Shown here piece after piece: positions 26,443 through 34,425 of a stretch of DNA of 64,000 bases. The position numbers were made by a program, and so were the translations under genes. Each line of letters opens with the position of its first letter. Within the stretch, counting starts at the first letter, position 1. The notes beneath the pieces were generated by a model that was not told the DNA's origin, did no database searches, and was given only the letters and a program-made list of their open reading frames with translations. The stretch is from G963676095 sp963676095. Its GTDB lineage: Bacteria; Bacteroidota; Bacteroidia; Bacteroidales; Prolixibacteraceae. The DNA is taken from the NCBI GenBank assembly GCA_963676095.1, contig OY781040.1, positions 4,464,001-4,528,000 of the forward strand. Reading direction: 5' to 3'.

Positions 26443-28896
26443 TTAAAAATTAAAATCGATCCCCGCCAGGAAATTGATGCCGGCCTGGGGGAAGTATCCA
26501 TCCATTTTGTAACGTTTCCCTTCATAGATGTAGGAATAAACCCAGGCATTGCTTTCATATTCTGCAGCGAAAAGGTTATTTACCATGACATGAAAAGTCA
26601 TTTCACGGAAGAGCAACCCTTTCATGCGGTAATCGAACCTCAGATTGTTGACAAACCAGGAATTCAGTTTCCGGTCGTTATTTGAGGTATTATCGATGTA
26701 TTGCCTGCTTACATAATTCGTCAGCAGGTTGATACTGAGTGTCTCGGACGGCTTATAAGAGATCTGGCTGTTCATGATCAGCTTTGGAGAGAAAGCCAGG
26801 TCTGTCTTTCCCAGGTTTATGGCTTCCTGGCCTCCTGTATCCCAATCATCAACATATTCAGTAAAGTTTTTAATTTTATTTCTGCTGAAGGTGGCATTGA
26901 CATCCCAGTTCAGGTATGGGGTGATTTTTATTCCTCCGGTCAGTTCAATCCCGGACCGGGAACTGTTATCTACGTTTACCATGATGGCGGCCCCCACGTC
27001 GTTAATTTCCCCGGTCTGAATGAGCTGTTTATCGTAGTTCATATAATAAAGATTGGCGCCAATCATGAAGGACGGTTTCTTATAGGTATATCCGGCTTCA
27101 AAATCATTTAATGCCTCCGACCTGGGCTGTTTCCCGTTTGGATCGGCATCCACGAAATCGTCACGGGTAGGTTCTCTGTTGGCACGGCTATAACTTAGGT
27201 AGGCCTCCTGCACTTTATCCGGGCGGTAGTAAATACCCGCTTTGGGATTTAAAAAATTATAGCTGTGCGATTGAGTGATATTCCTTAAATCATCGTCTAT
27301 TCCCCCGATATCGTAATTTATATTCCTGTATTGCATATCGGCGTAAAGATTCAAGGCCCTGGTCAATTGATAATTATATTTAGCATAGAAGTTAAAATCC
27401 TTTTTCTTTCCGGTACCATGGTACCATTCGTGATCTTTTTCATTATTGCCGAAGTATTCAGCCCAGATAACCCTGCCAAAATGGCGACCATCATAAATAT
27501 TGTACCCTCCGCCAAAAGTCAGCGACGATTTGTCTTTTTCATAGTTCATGGAAAAGATTGTTCCGTAAAAATCATTGCTGAGCCACTTACGTTTTACCAT
27601 GTCAGTCAACGTGTCTGTGGGTGAAGGTGGCGTCATGGTGTAATCTTTGTAATTTTCATCATAATCATAATTTTCATAATACCCGCGTCCATAAGTATAA
27701 TACAAAGCTCCGTTTATATTTAACGATTTGTTGAATTTATGGGAGAGGTGTAACTCGTAATGGTCCTGCTGGTAATGGTCGACTTCGTGCTTATAGGTGT
27801 ACATGTTGTAAGTCCGGGCATTTGAGCTGACCATCTGCTCATACCTGATTTCATTTTCCCGTTCAGAATTCCCGAGCAGCCAATGGTCCCTGTAACGCTG
27901 CATCCCCTCAGTATCGTTGTTTAATTTTACTGATGGGACGCCGTTCCAGGCCTGGTAGGTTTCTTCAAAGCCTGAAAATACATTGGCCTTAATAATGGTG
28001 TTCTCCGAATAGTACCCGGCTGAAACGAAGAATGATTTCAGATCGGATGTGGCCCTGTCAATAAAACCATCGGAGTTGACCTTTGAGAGACGGACATCAA
28101 CGGAAAGGTGGTTGTTAAGAAGCCCGCTTCCTGCGCTGACTGAATTTTTGAATGTCCCAAACGACCCGGCGGAAGTACGGTATTCTGCATACGGATTTTT
28201 GTTGAGGGTATTGGTCTGCATGTTGATAGTCGCCCCGAATGCTGCGGCCCCGTTGGTAGAGGTGCCGACTCCCCGTTGAATCTGGATATTATCGGTCGAG
28301 CCTGCCAGGTCGGGCATGTCAACGAACCATGTTCCGTGTGATTCCGCATCGTTTGCCGGAATCCCGTTTATTGTCACGTTTATCCGGTCCAGGTCAGTAC
28401 CCCTGATCCGGAAATTTGTATAACCTACGCCTGCCCCGGCATCAGAGGTTACCACAAAGGAGGGCGTCATGGTCAGCAAATAAGGAACATCCTGCCCGAT
28501 GTTTTGGTCCTCGATGACCGATTTGTCGACCATGGTTTTTGCAACCGGGGTTTTATCCCCTGCCCGCGTTGCCTCGACGAGTACCTCTTCGGTCAGGATC
28601 CCTGAGCGGTGCATGACAATTTTCAGCTGGACAGATTTGTCCAGGTGGATCCGTACTGTTTTTTTTTCGTAACCGATAAAAGAAACCTGAAGTTCATAGT
28701 TTCCCGCTTTCAGGTGATCGAATTCAAATTCTCCGTTGTTTCCAACCGATGTTCCCCTGTAGCTTCCGTTTAATGTAATATTGGCCTCCGGAAGAATTTC
28801 CTGGTCTTCATTCTGCACCGTCCCGGAAATGGAAAGCTGCGCAAATGCAAAACTCGCTGTTACCTGCAATAACAGCAACAAAATAAAATGTTTCAT
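26443..28896 (-). CDS. TonB-dependent outer-membrane receptor, TPP-riboswitch controlled
   Basis: This is an outer-membrane receptor of 817 residues that takes up a substrate using TonB energy. A signal peptide (about 1-19, ending FAFAQ) is followed by a CarboxypepD_reg-like domain (about 22-105; ISGTVQNEDQEILPEANITL). A plug domain follows (about 110-230; FRIRGTDLDRINVTINGIPAND), then a 22-strand-type barrel ending in an aromatic residue (LAGIDFNF). The gene has a TPP riboswitch in its leader. In Bacteroidota, receptors of this class with THI boxes are predicted to import thiamine or its precursors, so that is the inferred substrate. No SusD partner or inner-membrane thiamine transporter is adjacent. 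Confidence 0.9.
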   Translation of the reverse strand: MKHFILLLLLQVTASFAFAQLSISGTVQNEDQEILPEANITLNGSYRGTSVGNNGEFEFDHLKAGNYELQVSFIGYEKKTVRIHLDKSVQLKIVMHRSGILTEEVLVEATRAGDKTPVAKTMVDKSVIEDQNIGQDVPYLLTMTPSFVVTSDAGAGVGYTNFRIRGTDLDRINVTINGIPANDAESHGTWFVDMPDLAGSTDNIQIQRGVGTSTNGAAAFGATINMQTNTLNKNPYAEYRTSAGSFGTFKNSVSAGSGLLNNHLSVDVRLSKVNSDGFIDRATSDLKSFFVSAGYYSENTIIKANVFSGFEETYQAWNGVPSVKLNNDTEGMQRYRDHWLLGNSERENEIRYEQMVSSNARTYNMYTYKHEVDHYQQDHYELHLSHKFNKSLNINGALYYTYGRGYYENYDYDENYKDYTMTPPSPTDTLTDMVKRKWLSNDFYGTIFSMNYEKDKSSLTFGGGYNIYDGRHFGRVIWAEYFGNNEKDHEWYHGTGKKKDFNFYAKYNYQLTRALNLYADMQYRNINYDIGGIDDDLRNITQSHSYNFLNPKAGIYYRPDKVQEAYLSYSRANREPTRDDFVDADPNGKQPRSEALNDFEAGYTYKKPSFMIGANLYYMNYDKQLIQTGEINDVGAAIMVNVDNSSRSGIELTGGIKITPYLNWDVNATFSRNKIKNFTEYVDDWDTGGQEAINLGKTDLAFSPKLIMNSQISYKPSETLSINLLTNYVSRQYIDNTSNNDRKLNSWFVNNLRFDYRMKGLLFREMTFHVMVNNLFAAEYESNAWVYSYIYEGKRYKMDGYFPQAGINFLAGIDFNF

Positions 28897-28952
28897 TGTC
28901 TTTGAAATTTGGTTAATAAATAACCAATGAGGTAGGAAACAGAATTCCTTTT

Positions 28953-29030
28953 CGCCCTCCCTACGCCGGCATTACCCGGATCAGGTTCAGTGGGTATGAT
29001 CTCAGTCCGTAATATTCAGGACACCCCATT
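28953..29030 (-). promoter_or_regulatory. TPP riboswitch (THI element)
   Basis: Read on the minus strand, the segment has the hallmark THI pieces in order: GGGGTGTCC near 29027-29019, ACTGAGA near 29010, ACCCACTGAACCTGATC, then GGGTAATGCCGGCGTAGGGA ending near 28956. These are the pyrimidine- and pyrophosphate-sensing helices of the thiamine pyrophosphate riboswitch. It ends about 56 nt before the receptor ATG, and the intervening leader would be the expression platform. I see no strong terminator there, so control may be at translation initiation. Confidence 0.93.
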
Positions 29031-29046
29031 GCGTAAATTCAGGTTT

Positions 29047-29054
29047 CAAAGGTA
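29047..29054 (-). promoter_or_regulatory. -7 promoter box of the riboswitch transcript
   Basis: TACCTTTG on the minus strand matches TAnnTTTG. Transcription would begin around 29040, only a few bases before the riboswitch aptamer starts. Confidence 0.55.
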
Positions 29055-29182
29055 ACGTAAAAAATAGAAATATGCAGGTGTTTATAATTTTTTTAGACGT
29101 GACCGACAATAACCTTGTCAGAAGTAGAGGTGGAAATTCGATAATCAGGTTACACTATTTTGCGAGATATGGGGAAGCTCAG

Positions 29183-29314
29183 TAACTTATAATCAGGAAA
29201 ATTATAACCTGTAAAATCTAAAATATTAACTTATAATCTTGAAGATAATAGGTTATAATTTCCGAAATATTAACTTATAATTTTTTGAAGAATAAGGACA
29301 AGATATGTTATAAT
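29183..29314. repeat. AT-rich 44-bp tandem repeat, about three units
   Basis: TAACTTATAAT occurs at 29183-29193, 29227-29237 and 29271-29281, exactly 44 bp apart. Units one and two also share an AAATAT end, and they contain mutually inverted ATTATAACCT (29201-29210) and AGGTTATAAT (29250-29259). The third unit is more diverged. The interiors are related to each other, unlike CRISPR spacers. Confidence 0.6.
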
Positions 29315-29467
29315 GTCTTGAAAAAAGACATACTGGCACGCATGTACTAGACTAACCGGAAAATTTTTTCCTGGATAAAAACTGGCCTGACTTTTGATTG
29401 GTTGGATAACGAAAACAAGAAACAACAGAAGCAGAAACATTTTTTTCAGAGATGCGAGATGCATCAA
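29270..29467 (-). pseudogene. Possible remnant of a secreted-protein gene
   Basis: A 65-codon frame begins with a convincing signal-peptide pattern: two lysines, then MFLLLLFLVFVIQPIKSQA, with a likely cleavage after SQA. It loses protein character where it runs into the AT-rich 44-bp repeats. This would fit the 5' end of a secreted-protein gene whose remainder was lost. It could also be a chance frame; no mature domain is recognisable. Confidence 0.3.
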
Positions 29468-29500
29468 AGGATTTTCACAATTGGTTTAGTTAGGTCTCAG

Positions 29501-29525
29501 CCCCGCGAATAGCGGGGTTTTTTTT
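29501..29525 (+). terminator. Strong intrinsic terminator on the plus strand
   Basis: A perfect 6-bp GC stem, CCCCGC (29501-29506) and GCGGGG (29512-29517), has a 5-nt loop and is followed by eight T. It points along the plus strand, yet no plus-strand gene lies within several hundred bases upstream. Its T-tract overlaps the end of the minus-strand corA gene. It could end an unannotated small RNA or protect corA from antisense readthrough. Confidence 0.7.
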
Positions 29526-30495
29526 AAAACCATCTATTCTTTCGGAAAAACCAAAACATAAAACTGGCGATAACCAGCAGAGCTACGACAAAAAATAAAA
29601 AAGCGTCGGTATCTTCAGCTTTGGGGATACCCGCGAGGTTTACACCGAACAGTCCGGTAAAAAAACTAAGTGGGAGGAACAGGGCTGCGATGATAGATAA
29701 CAAATACATTCGCCGGTTTATTTGTTCATTTTGCCGTTGTGCCAAGGTTTCCTGGCTAACGGCAGCCAGATCCCGGGACGCGTCCAGCATTTCAAGATAC
29801 CTCATCAGGTGGTCGGCAACCTCACGTAACCTTACTTGCTGCGGGGTTGTTAGCCAGCTGGTCTTATCTAGCTGAAGCTTGTTAAGTGCATCTCTTTGCG
29901 GGATCAGGAACCGTTTTAACTGGATGATCTGTCTTCGCATGTTATGCAAATCATGTTTTGGAGTATCCTGATTTTCGTCGTCAATGATAAGTTCTTCCAT
30001 TTCGATAGCCCTTTCTTCAATATCCTCCATCACATCGCTCATGTTCATTACGATCCGTTCATTCAGCCGGACAATAAAATCCCCTGTATTGAGTGGTGGT
30101 GTCCCTTGTTCAAATTCAGTCATGATGTCTTTTATTGAATTGAGGCTTTTTTTCTGGCAGGTTATCAGTAGGTTTTTTGTTGCCAGTATCCTTACTGAAA
30201 TCATGTTTTCCGGTTTTTCTCCCTTGATCAGATTAACCCCCCTGACAATCATCAGCAGTTCGTCGTTGATAATATTTACCCTTGGCCTGGATTCCGGCTT
30301 TGTCAAGGCAGAAACTGTCAGTTCATTGATCCCTGCCGATTGAAGTAAGGAACGGGTATCCGGAGAGGCAAAATTAAGCTGTAACCAGATGTAATCATTT
30401 TCATTTTTTAGCAAAGGAAGAGGTTCCGGTCTTATTTTTTCGACCGACTTGTTTACTGAATCGACGTAGAAAGCATTGATTATCCCTGATTTCAT
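29524..30495 (-). CDS. CorA-family divalent cation transporter (ZntB-like)
   Basis: This is an inner-membrane cation channel or transporter of the CorA superfamily. The 323-residue protein has a large cytoplasmic domain (about 1-260) and two C-terminal helices. The pore-loop motif after the first helix reads GVN (residues 284-286) instead of the GMN typical of Mg2+-selective CorA. This favours the ZntB-like branch, whose members move Zn2+, although other ions are possible. The C-terminus is basic (FRKNRWF), as is usual. It is not tightly linked to the next gene. Confidence 0.9.
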   Translation of the reverse strand: MKSGIINAFYVDSVNKSVEKIRPEPLPLLKNENDYIWLQLNFASPDTRSLLQSAGINELTVSALTKPESRPRVNIINDELLMIVRGVNLIKGEKPENMISVRILATKNLLITCQKKSLNSIKDIMTEFEQGTPPLNTGDFIVRLNERIVMNMSDVMEDIEERAIEMEELIIDDENQDTPKHDLHNMRRQIIQLKRFLIPQRDALNKLQLDKTSWLTTPQQVRLREVADHLMRYLEMLDASRDLAAVSQETLAQRQNEQINRRMYLLSIIAALFLPLSFFTGLFGVNLAGIPKAEDTDAFLFFVVALLVIASFMFWFFRKNRWF

Positions 30496-30673
30496 ATCGT
30501 ATCTGAATTTTTATGCCGATACAAAATAAAAAAATATTTTGAATGATTATCAGAAAGAGCGCTTCTTGTTACGTTGGAACTGCCTCTATTAAGCAGGGGA
30601 AAGATGATTTGTAAAATAGTTTAAACCATGACAATAAATTTTTAGTTAACAATTAAAAGAGAAAAAACAGGTA

Positions 30674-31699
30674 CTAGAGCATATCGCGGAATGTCCTTTT
30701 CCGTTCGATGTAAAATTTCCAGATGATGCTTTTGTAGTGGATTTCGTCGTGCCATTTTTGGGATGACAGTTTTTTTAATTTTTTCCTCTTTTTCCGAAGT
30801 CTGGACAACGAACTGTAATAAGAATAATGGGCCTTGATCACGCTGAAAAAACCTTTAGTATTTCCTTCTCCCAACAATTTAAAAGCAGCAGCCCCATCCA
30901 AGAGCATCCTTACCGGCATCACTTTGAATAGTTTCCTGGAAGGAAGGTTTTTGTACAGCAACCACAGGCTGTTTCTGAAGTTCAGGTACAATTTTCTCGG
31001 ACTGTCATAGGGGAGCGTCCCTCCGCCAAGATGGAACACATGGCTTTCCGGAGTATACAGGATTTTGTATCCCATGTTTTTCAATCTCCAGCAGAGGTCA
31101 ATTTCTTCCATATGGGCCCAGAAATCTTCATCGAAACCTCCTGTTTCGTGAAAAAGACTGGCTTTTATTGCCATACAGGCCCCACTTGCCCAGAATATTC
31201 CGGACACTTCATTATACTGGCCCTCGTCCTTTTCATTTATATTCAAAATTCGGCCGCGGCAAAAAGGAAATCCAAGTTTATCTATGAACCCGCCAGCGGC
31301 TCCCGCATATTCAAATTCGTCTCTATTATGCCAGCTGAGAATTTTGGGTTGGACTGCGGCAACAGAAGGATCCTTTTCCATCAGCTCAACCATCGGGGCA
31401 ATCCAGTTCGGTGTAACCTCAACATCCGAATTGAGCAGGATGTAATAGTCGGCAGTAACCTGTTTCAATGCCTCATTATATCCTTTTGCAAAACCATGGT
31501 TAAGCCCAAGGTTCAAAACTTTGACGCCGGGAAATCCGGAATGGATAACTTCGAGGGAATTGTCTGTGGAACCATTGTCTGCGACAATAATTTCAACCCC
31601 CTCCTGTTTACTGTTTTCGATAACTGACGGCAAAAATTGAGGTAGTAATTCCTGCCCGTTCCAGTTGAGTATGACTATGGCTATTTTCAATGGCTTCAT
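30674..31699 (-). CDS. Glycosyltransferase family 2 protein
   Basis: This is a GT-A fold sugar transferase, probably adding a residue to a surface glycan. The 341-residue protein has the N-terminal VILNWNGQELLPQFLPSV block and ADNGSTDNS nucleotide-binding loop. The metal-binding ILLNSDVEVTPNW serves as the DxD-like motif, and a later EEIDLCWRLKNMGYKI supplies the acceptor-side ED/W region. This pattern resembles rhamnosyltransferase-like GT2 enzymes. The C-terminal ~80 residues are basic and Tyr-rich. An unknown gene lies 14 bp upstream, so the two may be co-transcribed. Confidence 0.9.
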   Translation of the reverse strand: MKPLKIAIVILNWNGQELLPQFLPSVIENSKQEGVEIIVADNGSTDNSLEVIHSGFPGVKVLNLGLNHGFAKGYNEALKQVTADYYILLNSDVEVTPNWIAPMVELMEKDPSVAAVQPKILSWHNRDEFEYAGAAGGFIDKLGFPFCRGRILNINEKDEGQYNEVSGIFWASGACMAIKASLFHETGGFDEDFWAHMEEIDLCWRLKNMGYKILYTPESHVFHLGGGTLPYDSPRKLYLNFRNSLWLLYKNLPSRKLFKVMPVRMLLDGAAAFKLLGEGNTKGFFSVIKAHYSYYSSLSRLRKKRKKLKKLSSQKWHDEIHYKSIIWKFYIERKRTFRDML

Positions 31700-31713
31700 C
31701 CAAGCAAATATAA

Positions 31714-32184
31714 TCAGGAAATCATTATCCGGGAAATAATGCTGACCAGACTCTCTTTTTTTAATTCATTTAATCTTTCGCTGATTTTTCCGGTTTTGTC
31801 ATTGTCATTTCCGTTGACTATATCTTTCAGCTCTTTTAATTGTTTTCCGGTCATCTCATCTTCCAGGATGGGCCAAACGGGGTTTTCCTTCTTTTCAGGA
31901 GAGGGAAGTCCCAGTGTTTCAAGCTCGGCTATCGCTGCATCGAGTATCTGCCGGGCCTGCATTTTTACCGGATCTTCCGATTTCTCATTTCCGGTGGCAT
32001 CGCGCAAATGCCAGCTGGAATAGTCATATTTAAGATCGGTAATCATTTTGACAATGGTATGATGTTCCCCGAAAATCCGTTGCATAAAAAGCACGGTTTG
32101 ATTTTTCCAGCCCTCCAGGTCAAAAGTCTTTTCTGACAGCTTTTCCCGTTGTCGTTTCAGCAGGGTAATCTCTTTTTCAGCCAT
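31714..32184 (-). CDS. Hypothetical protein, charged and helical
   Basis: I do not recognise this 156-residue protein. It is soluble, with no signal peptide or membrane segment. It is rich in Glu and Lys and looks mostly helical, with an N-terminal helix (EITLLKRQREKLSEKTFDL) and a conserved-looking central stretch (WHLRDATGNEKSEDPVKMQA). It lacks Cys residues. It sits between the GT2 gene (14 bp) and an inositol-phosphatase family gene (60 bp) on the same strand, so it is likely a real gene in that transcript. Confidence 0.7.
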   Translation of the reverse strand: MAEKEITLLKRQREKLSEKTFDLEGWKNQTVLFMQRIFGEHHTIVKMITDLKYDYSSWHLRDATGNEKSEDPVKMQARQILDAAIAELETLGLPSPEKKENPVWPILEDEMTGKQLKELKDIVNGNDNDKTGKISERLNELKKESLVSIISRIMIS

Positions 32185-32244
32185 GATCCGCTTTTTTTAG
32201 CCAAATTAGTACATAAGAAAATAATGTCCAATATGTTTCAGAAA

Positions 32245-33036
32245 CTATCCCAGGAATTCATTTACCTTTTTAAAAAATTCAGGGAAATAATTGGAATTAG
32301 CGGCGACAATCTCCTTTCCGAAGAAATAATTTCCGCCTCCTTTGAAGTCCGATATTTTTCCACCGGCTTCCAGCAGAATAATGATCCCGGCAGCAATATC
32401 CCACGGGTGGAGAGCATGTTCAAAAAAACCGTCAAACCTTCCGCAGGCCACATAAGCCATGTCAACGGCTGCCGAACCCATCCTGCGCATGCCCTGCGTC
32501 TCGATCATGAAAAATTCGAGTAGCTTCAGGTATTGCCCCAGCATGTCGAAATTATAGTAAGGAAAACCGGTCGCCAACAAAACATCTTCATGGCAGGAAG
32601 CTTTCGAAACAAAAATACGCTCTCCGTTTAGCCATGCGCCACCTCCCTGCCATCCGGAAAAAAGTTCGTTCTGTCCGACTTCATAAACCACACCGGCAAC
32701 AGGAATGTTATCTTTGGCGAGCCCGATCGAAACAGAATGAGGAAAAATGCCGTGGATGAAGTTAGTTGTCCCGTCCAGTGGATCGACCACCCATTTCCAG
32801 GTTTCCCCGTTTTCTCCGGCAGTACCTTCTTCTGTGATGAAGCCGGCTTGCGGGATCAGTTTTCTTAACTGTTCAACAATCATGCGTTCTGCATTTTTGT
32901 CGACATAAGTTACCAGGCTGGCTTTCCCTTTTAATTCGATATCTTCAGGTTTTATTTTCGACCGTTCTTCACGGATAAACTGTCCGGCTTGTTTGGCGAT
33001 CTCCCCGATCTGTTTACAAATTTTCTGTAAGTCCAT
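32245..33036 (-). CDS. Inositol monophosphatase family protein (SuhB/CysQ-like)
   Basis: This is a Mg2+-dependent, lithium-sensitive-type phosphatase. The 263-residue protein has the metal-site Glu in FITEEGT, the DPLDGTTNFIHGI motif and the later WDIAAGIIILLEAGG motif, so all catalytic residues of the family are present. The substrate could be inositol phosphate, fructose-1,6-bisphosphate or 3'-phosphoadenosine 5'-phosphate; sequence alone does not decide. mtaB lies 32 bp upstream. Confidence 0.93.
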   Translation of the reverse strand: MDLQKICKQIGEIAKQAGQFIREERSKIKPEDIELKGKASLVTYVDKNAERMIVEQLRKLIPQAGFITEEGTAGENGETWKWVVDPLDGTTNFIHGIFPHSVSIGLAKDNIPVAGVVYEVGQNELFSGWQGGGAWLNGERIFVSKASCHEDVLLATGFPYYNFDMLGQYLKLLEFFMIETQGMRRMGSAAVDMAYVACGRFDGFFEHALHPWDIAAGIIILLEAGGKISDFKGGGNYFFGKEIVAANSNYFPEFFKKVNEFLG

Positions 33037-33068
33037 TGTTTTATTTTTTTATAGTCACCGAAATTCGT

Positions 33069-34370
33069 TCAAAATAGGGCCACTTCAAAATTTCCTTTGT
33101 TATTTATTTCTGAAAGTTTCACCTTCCGTATCTGATTGACCAACTCCGGGAGGTAATCTGTCTCAGTCCGGATATAATTTTCGGTAAACCCTTTCATCCT
33201 TCCGTTATCCGGCTCTTCTTCAAAAAGAACAGTGAAAATTTTTCCATTGTTTTGTTCGTAAAAATGGCGCAGCTTTTTATCCGAAAGCATAATCAGTTGC
33301 TGGGTCCTGCGCCTGCGCTCTTCAACAGGAACTACCGGTTTTATCTGGAGAGCCATAGTCCCAGGCCTTTCCGAATAAGGAAAAGCGTGAAGCTGGGAAA
33401 CATCCAGCGATTCGATAAACTGGTAGCTATCCATGAAGTATTTTTCTGTTTCTCCGTTTGTCCCTGCAATTACATCCACCCCTATAAACGCATGAGGAAG
33501 GCATTTTTTTATTTTTTCGACTCTTTCGGCAAACAACTCCTTTTTATATCTTCTTTTCATTAGTGAAAGCACGTCGTTTGAACCCGACTGTAACGGAAGA
33601 TGAAAATGGGGCGCGATACGTTCGGACGAGGCAGCGAACTCGATGATTTCATCAGAAAGCAAGTCTGGTTCGACCGATGATATTCTTATCCTGGATATTT
33701 CCTCCACCCGGTCGAGCTGCTCCAAAAGATCGATGAATTTTTCTCCGGTGCTTTTCCCAAAATCGCCAATGTTTACGCCGGTCAGGATAATCTCCCGGAT
33801 GCCATGGCGGGCCGTCTCCCTGGCCTCTTCGACCGTATTGGCAATCGTGTCGTTCCGGCTGCGTCCGCGGGCAAAAGGAATAGTGCAGTAAGTGCAGAAA
33901 TAATCGCATCCATCCTGCACCTTAAGAAAACTTCGCGTGCGGTCGCCCCAAGAAACAGCATGAAAGAAATCCCTGTTCTGCTGTTGCTGCCGGATCACGA
34001 TAACCGGCTCCGGCTGCTTATCCAGTCCTTCCAGAAAGTCGGTCATCCGGAATTTTGCGTTAGTCCCGAAAATATAGTCAACCCCGCGGATCTTGCTGAT
34101 TTCGGGTGCCTGCAACTGCGCATAGCAGCCTGTTACAACGATCACTGCCCGTGGATTTTTCCGGATAGCCTGCCGGATAATATTGCGGCTTTTTTTATCG
34201 CTTTCGGCTGTCACCGAGCACGAGTTGACGACATAAATATCAGCTTTCGACTTAAAATCGACCCTCTTAAAACCCATCACTTCAAAGTGCCTGGCAATAG
34301 TCGATGTTTCCGAAAAATTCAACTTGCACCCCAGTGTGAAAAAAGCAGCCTTCTTGCCCGTATAATCCAT
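33069..34370 (-). CDS. mtaB: tRNA t6A37 methylthiotransferase
   Basis: MtaB is a radical-SAM enzyme that adds a methylthio group to t6A37 in ANN-decoding tRNAs. The 433-residue protein begins with a UPF0004 domain, whose three Cys (in TLGCKLNFSE, VNSCSVTAE and VTGCYAQ) bind the auxiliary cluster. The radical-SAM motif CDYFCTYCTIPFARGRSRN follows. A short TRAM-like C-terminal region closes it. The family's product of t6A synthesis is also represented here by tsaE at 49.3 kb. A -7 box lies 25 nt before the start. Confidence 0.93.
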   Translation of the reverse strand: MDYTGKKAAFFTLGCKLNFSETSTIARHFEVMGFKRVDFKSKADIYVVNSCSVTAESDKKSRNIIRQAIRKNPRAVIVVTGCYAQLQAPEISKIRGVDYIFGTNAKFRMTDFLEGLDKQPEPVIVIRQQQQNRDFFHAVSWGDRTRSFLKVQDGCDYFCTYCTIPFARGRSRNDTIANTVEEARETARHGIREIILTGVNIGDFGKSTGEKFIDLLEQLDRVEEISRIRISSVEPDLLSDEIIEFAASSERIAPHFHLPLQSGSNDVLSLMKRRYKKELFAERVEKIKKCLPHAFIGVDVIAGTNGETEKYFMDSYQFIESLDVSQLHAFPYSERPGTMALQIKPVVPVEERRRRTQQLIMLSDKKLRHFYEQNNGKIFTVLFEEEPDNGRMKGFTENYIRTETDYLPELVNQIRKVKLSEINNKGNFEVALF

Positions 34371-34395
34371 TTATTTTTTTCATTATTTCGCGCTG

Positions 34396-34403
34396 CAAAA
34401 GTA
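34396..34403 (-). promoter_or_regulatory. -7 promoter box of mtaB
   Basis: TACTTTTG on the minus strand matches TAnnTTTG, 25 nt before the mtaB ATG. Confidence 0.5.
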
Positions 34404-34425
34404 GAAAAAATAATCATGTCCGGGG

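Larger units (their letters stand above)
29055..29523. other. AT-rich gene-poor gap with repeats and a terminator
   Basis: About 470 bp with no intact gene. It holds three 44-bp-spaced AT-rich repeats (29183-29314), a minus-strand remnant with a signal-peptide-like start (29270-29467), and a strong plus-strand terminator hairpin (29501-29525). I see nothing else that I can name. Confidence 0.5.

Noticed and set aside
29183..29314. Possible CRISPR array (evenly spaced 44-bp repeats)
   Set aside because: Only three units, the shared part is 11-12 bp, the supposed spacers are related to each other, and no cas genes are nearby.
31031..31627. 198-codon plus-strand frame opposite the GT2 gene
   Set aside because: Shadow of the glycosyltransferase, whose motifs and start are clear on the other strand.
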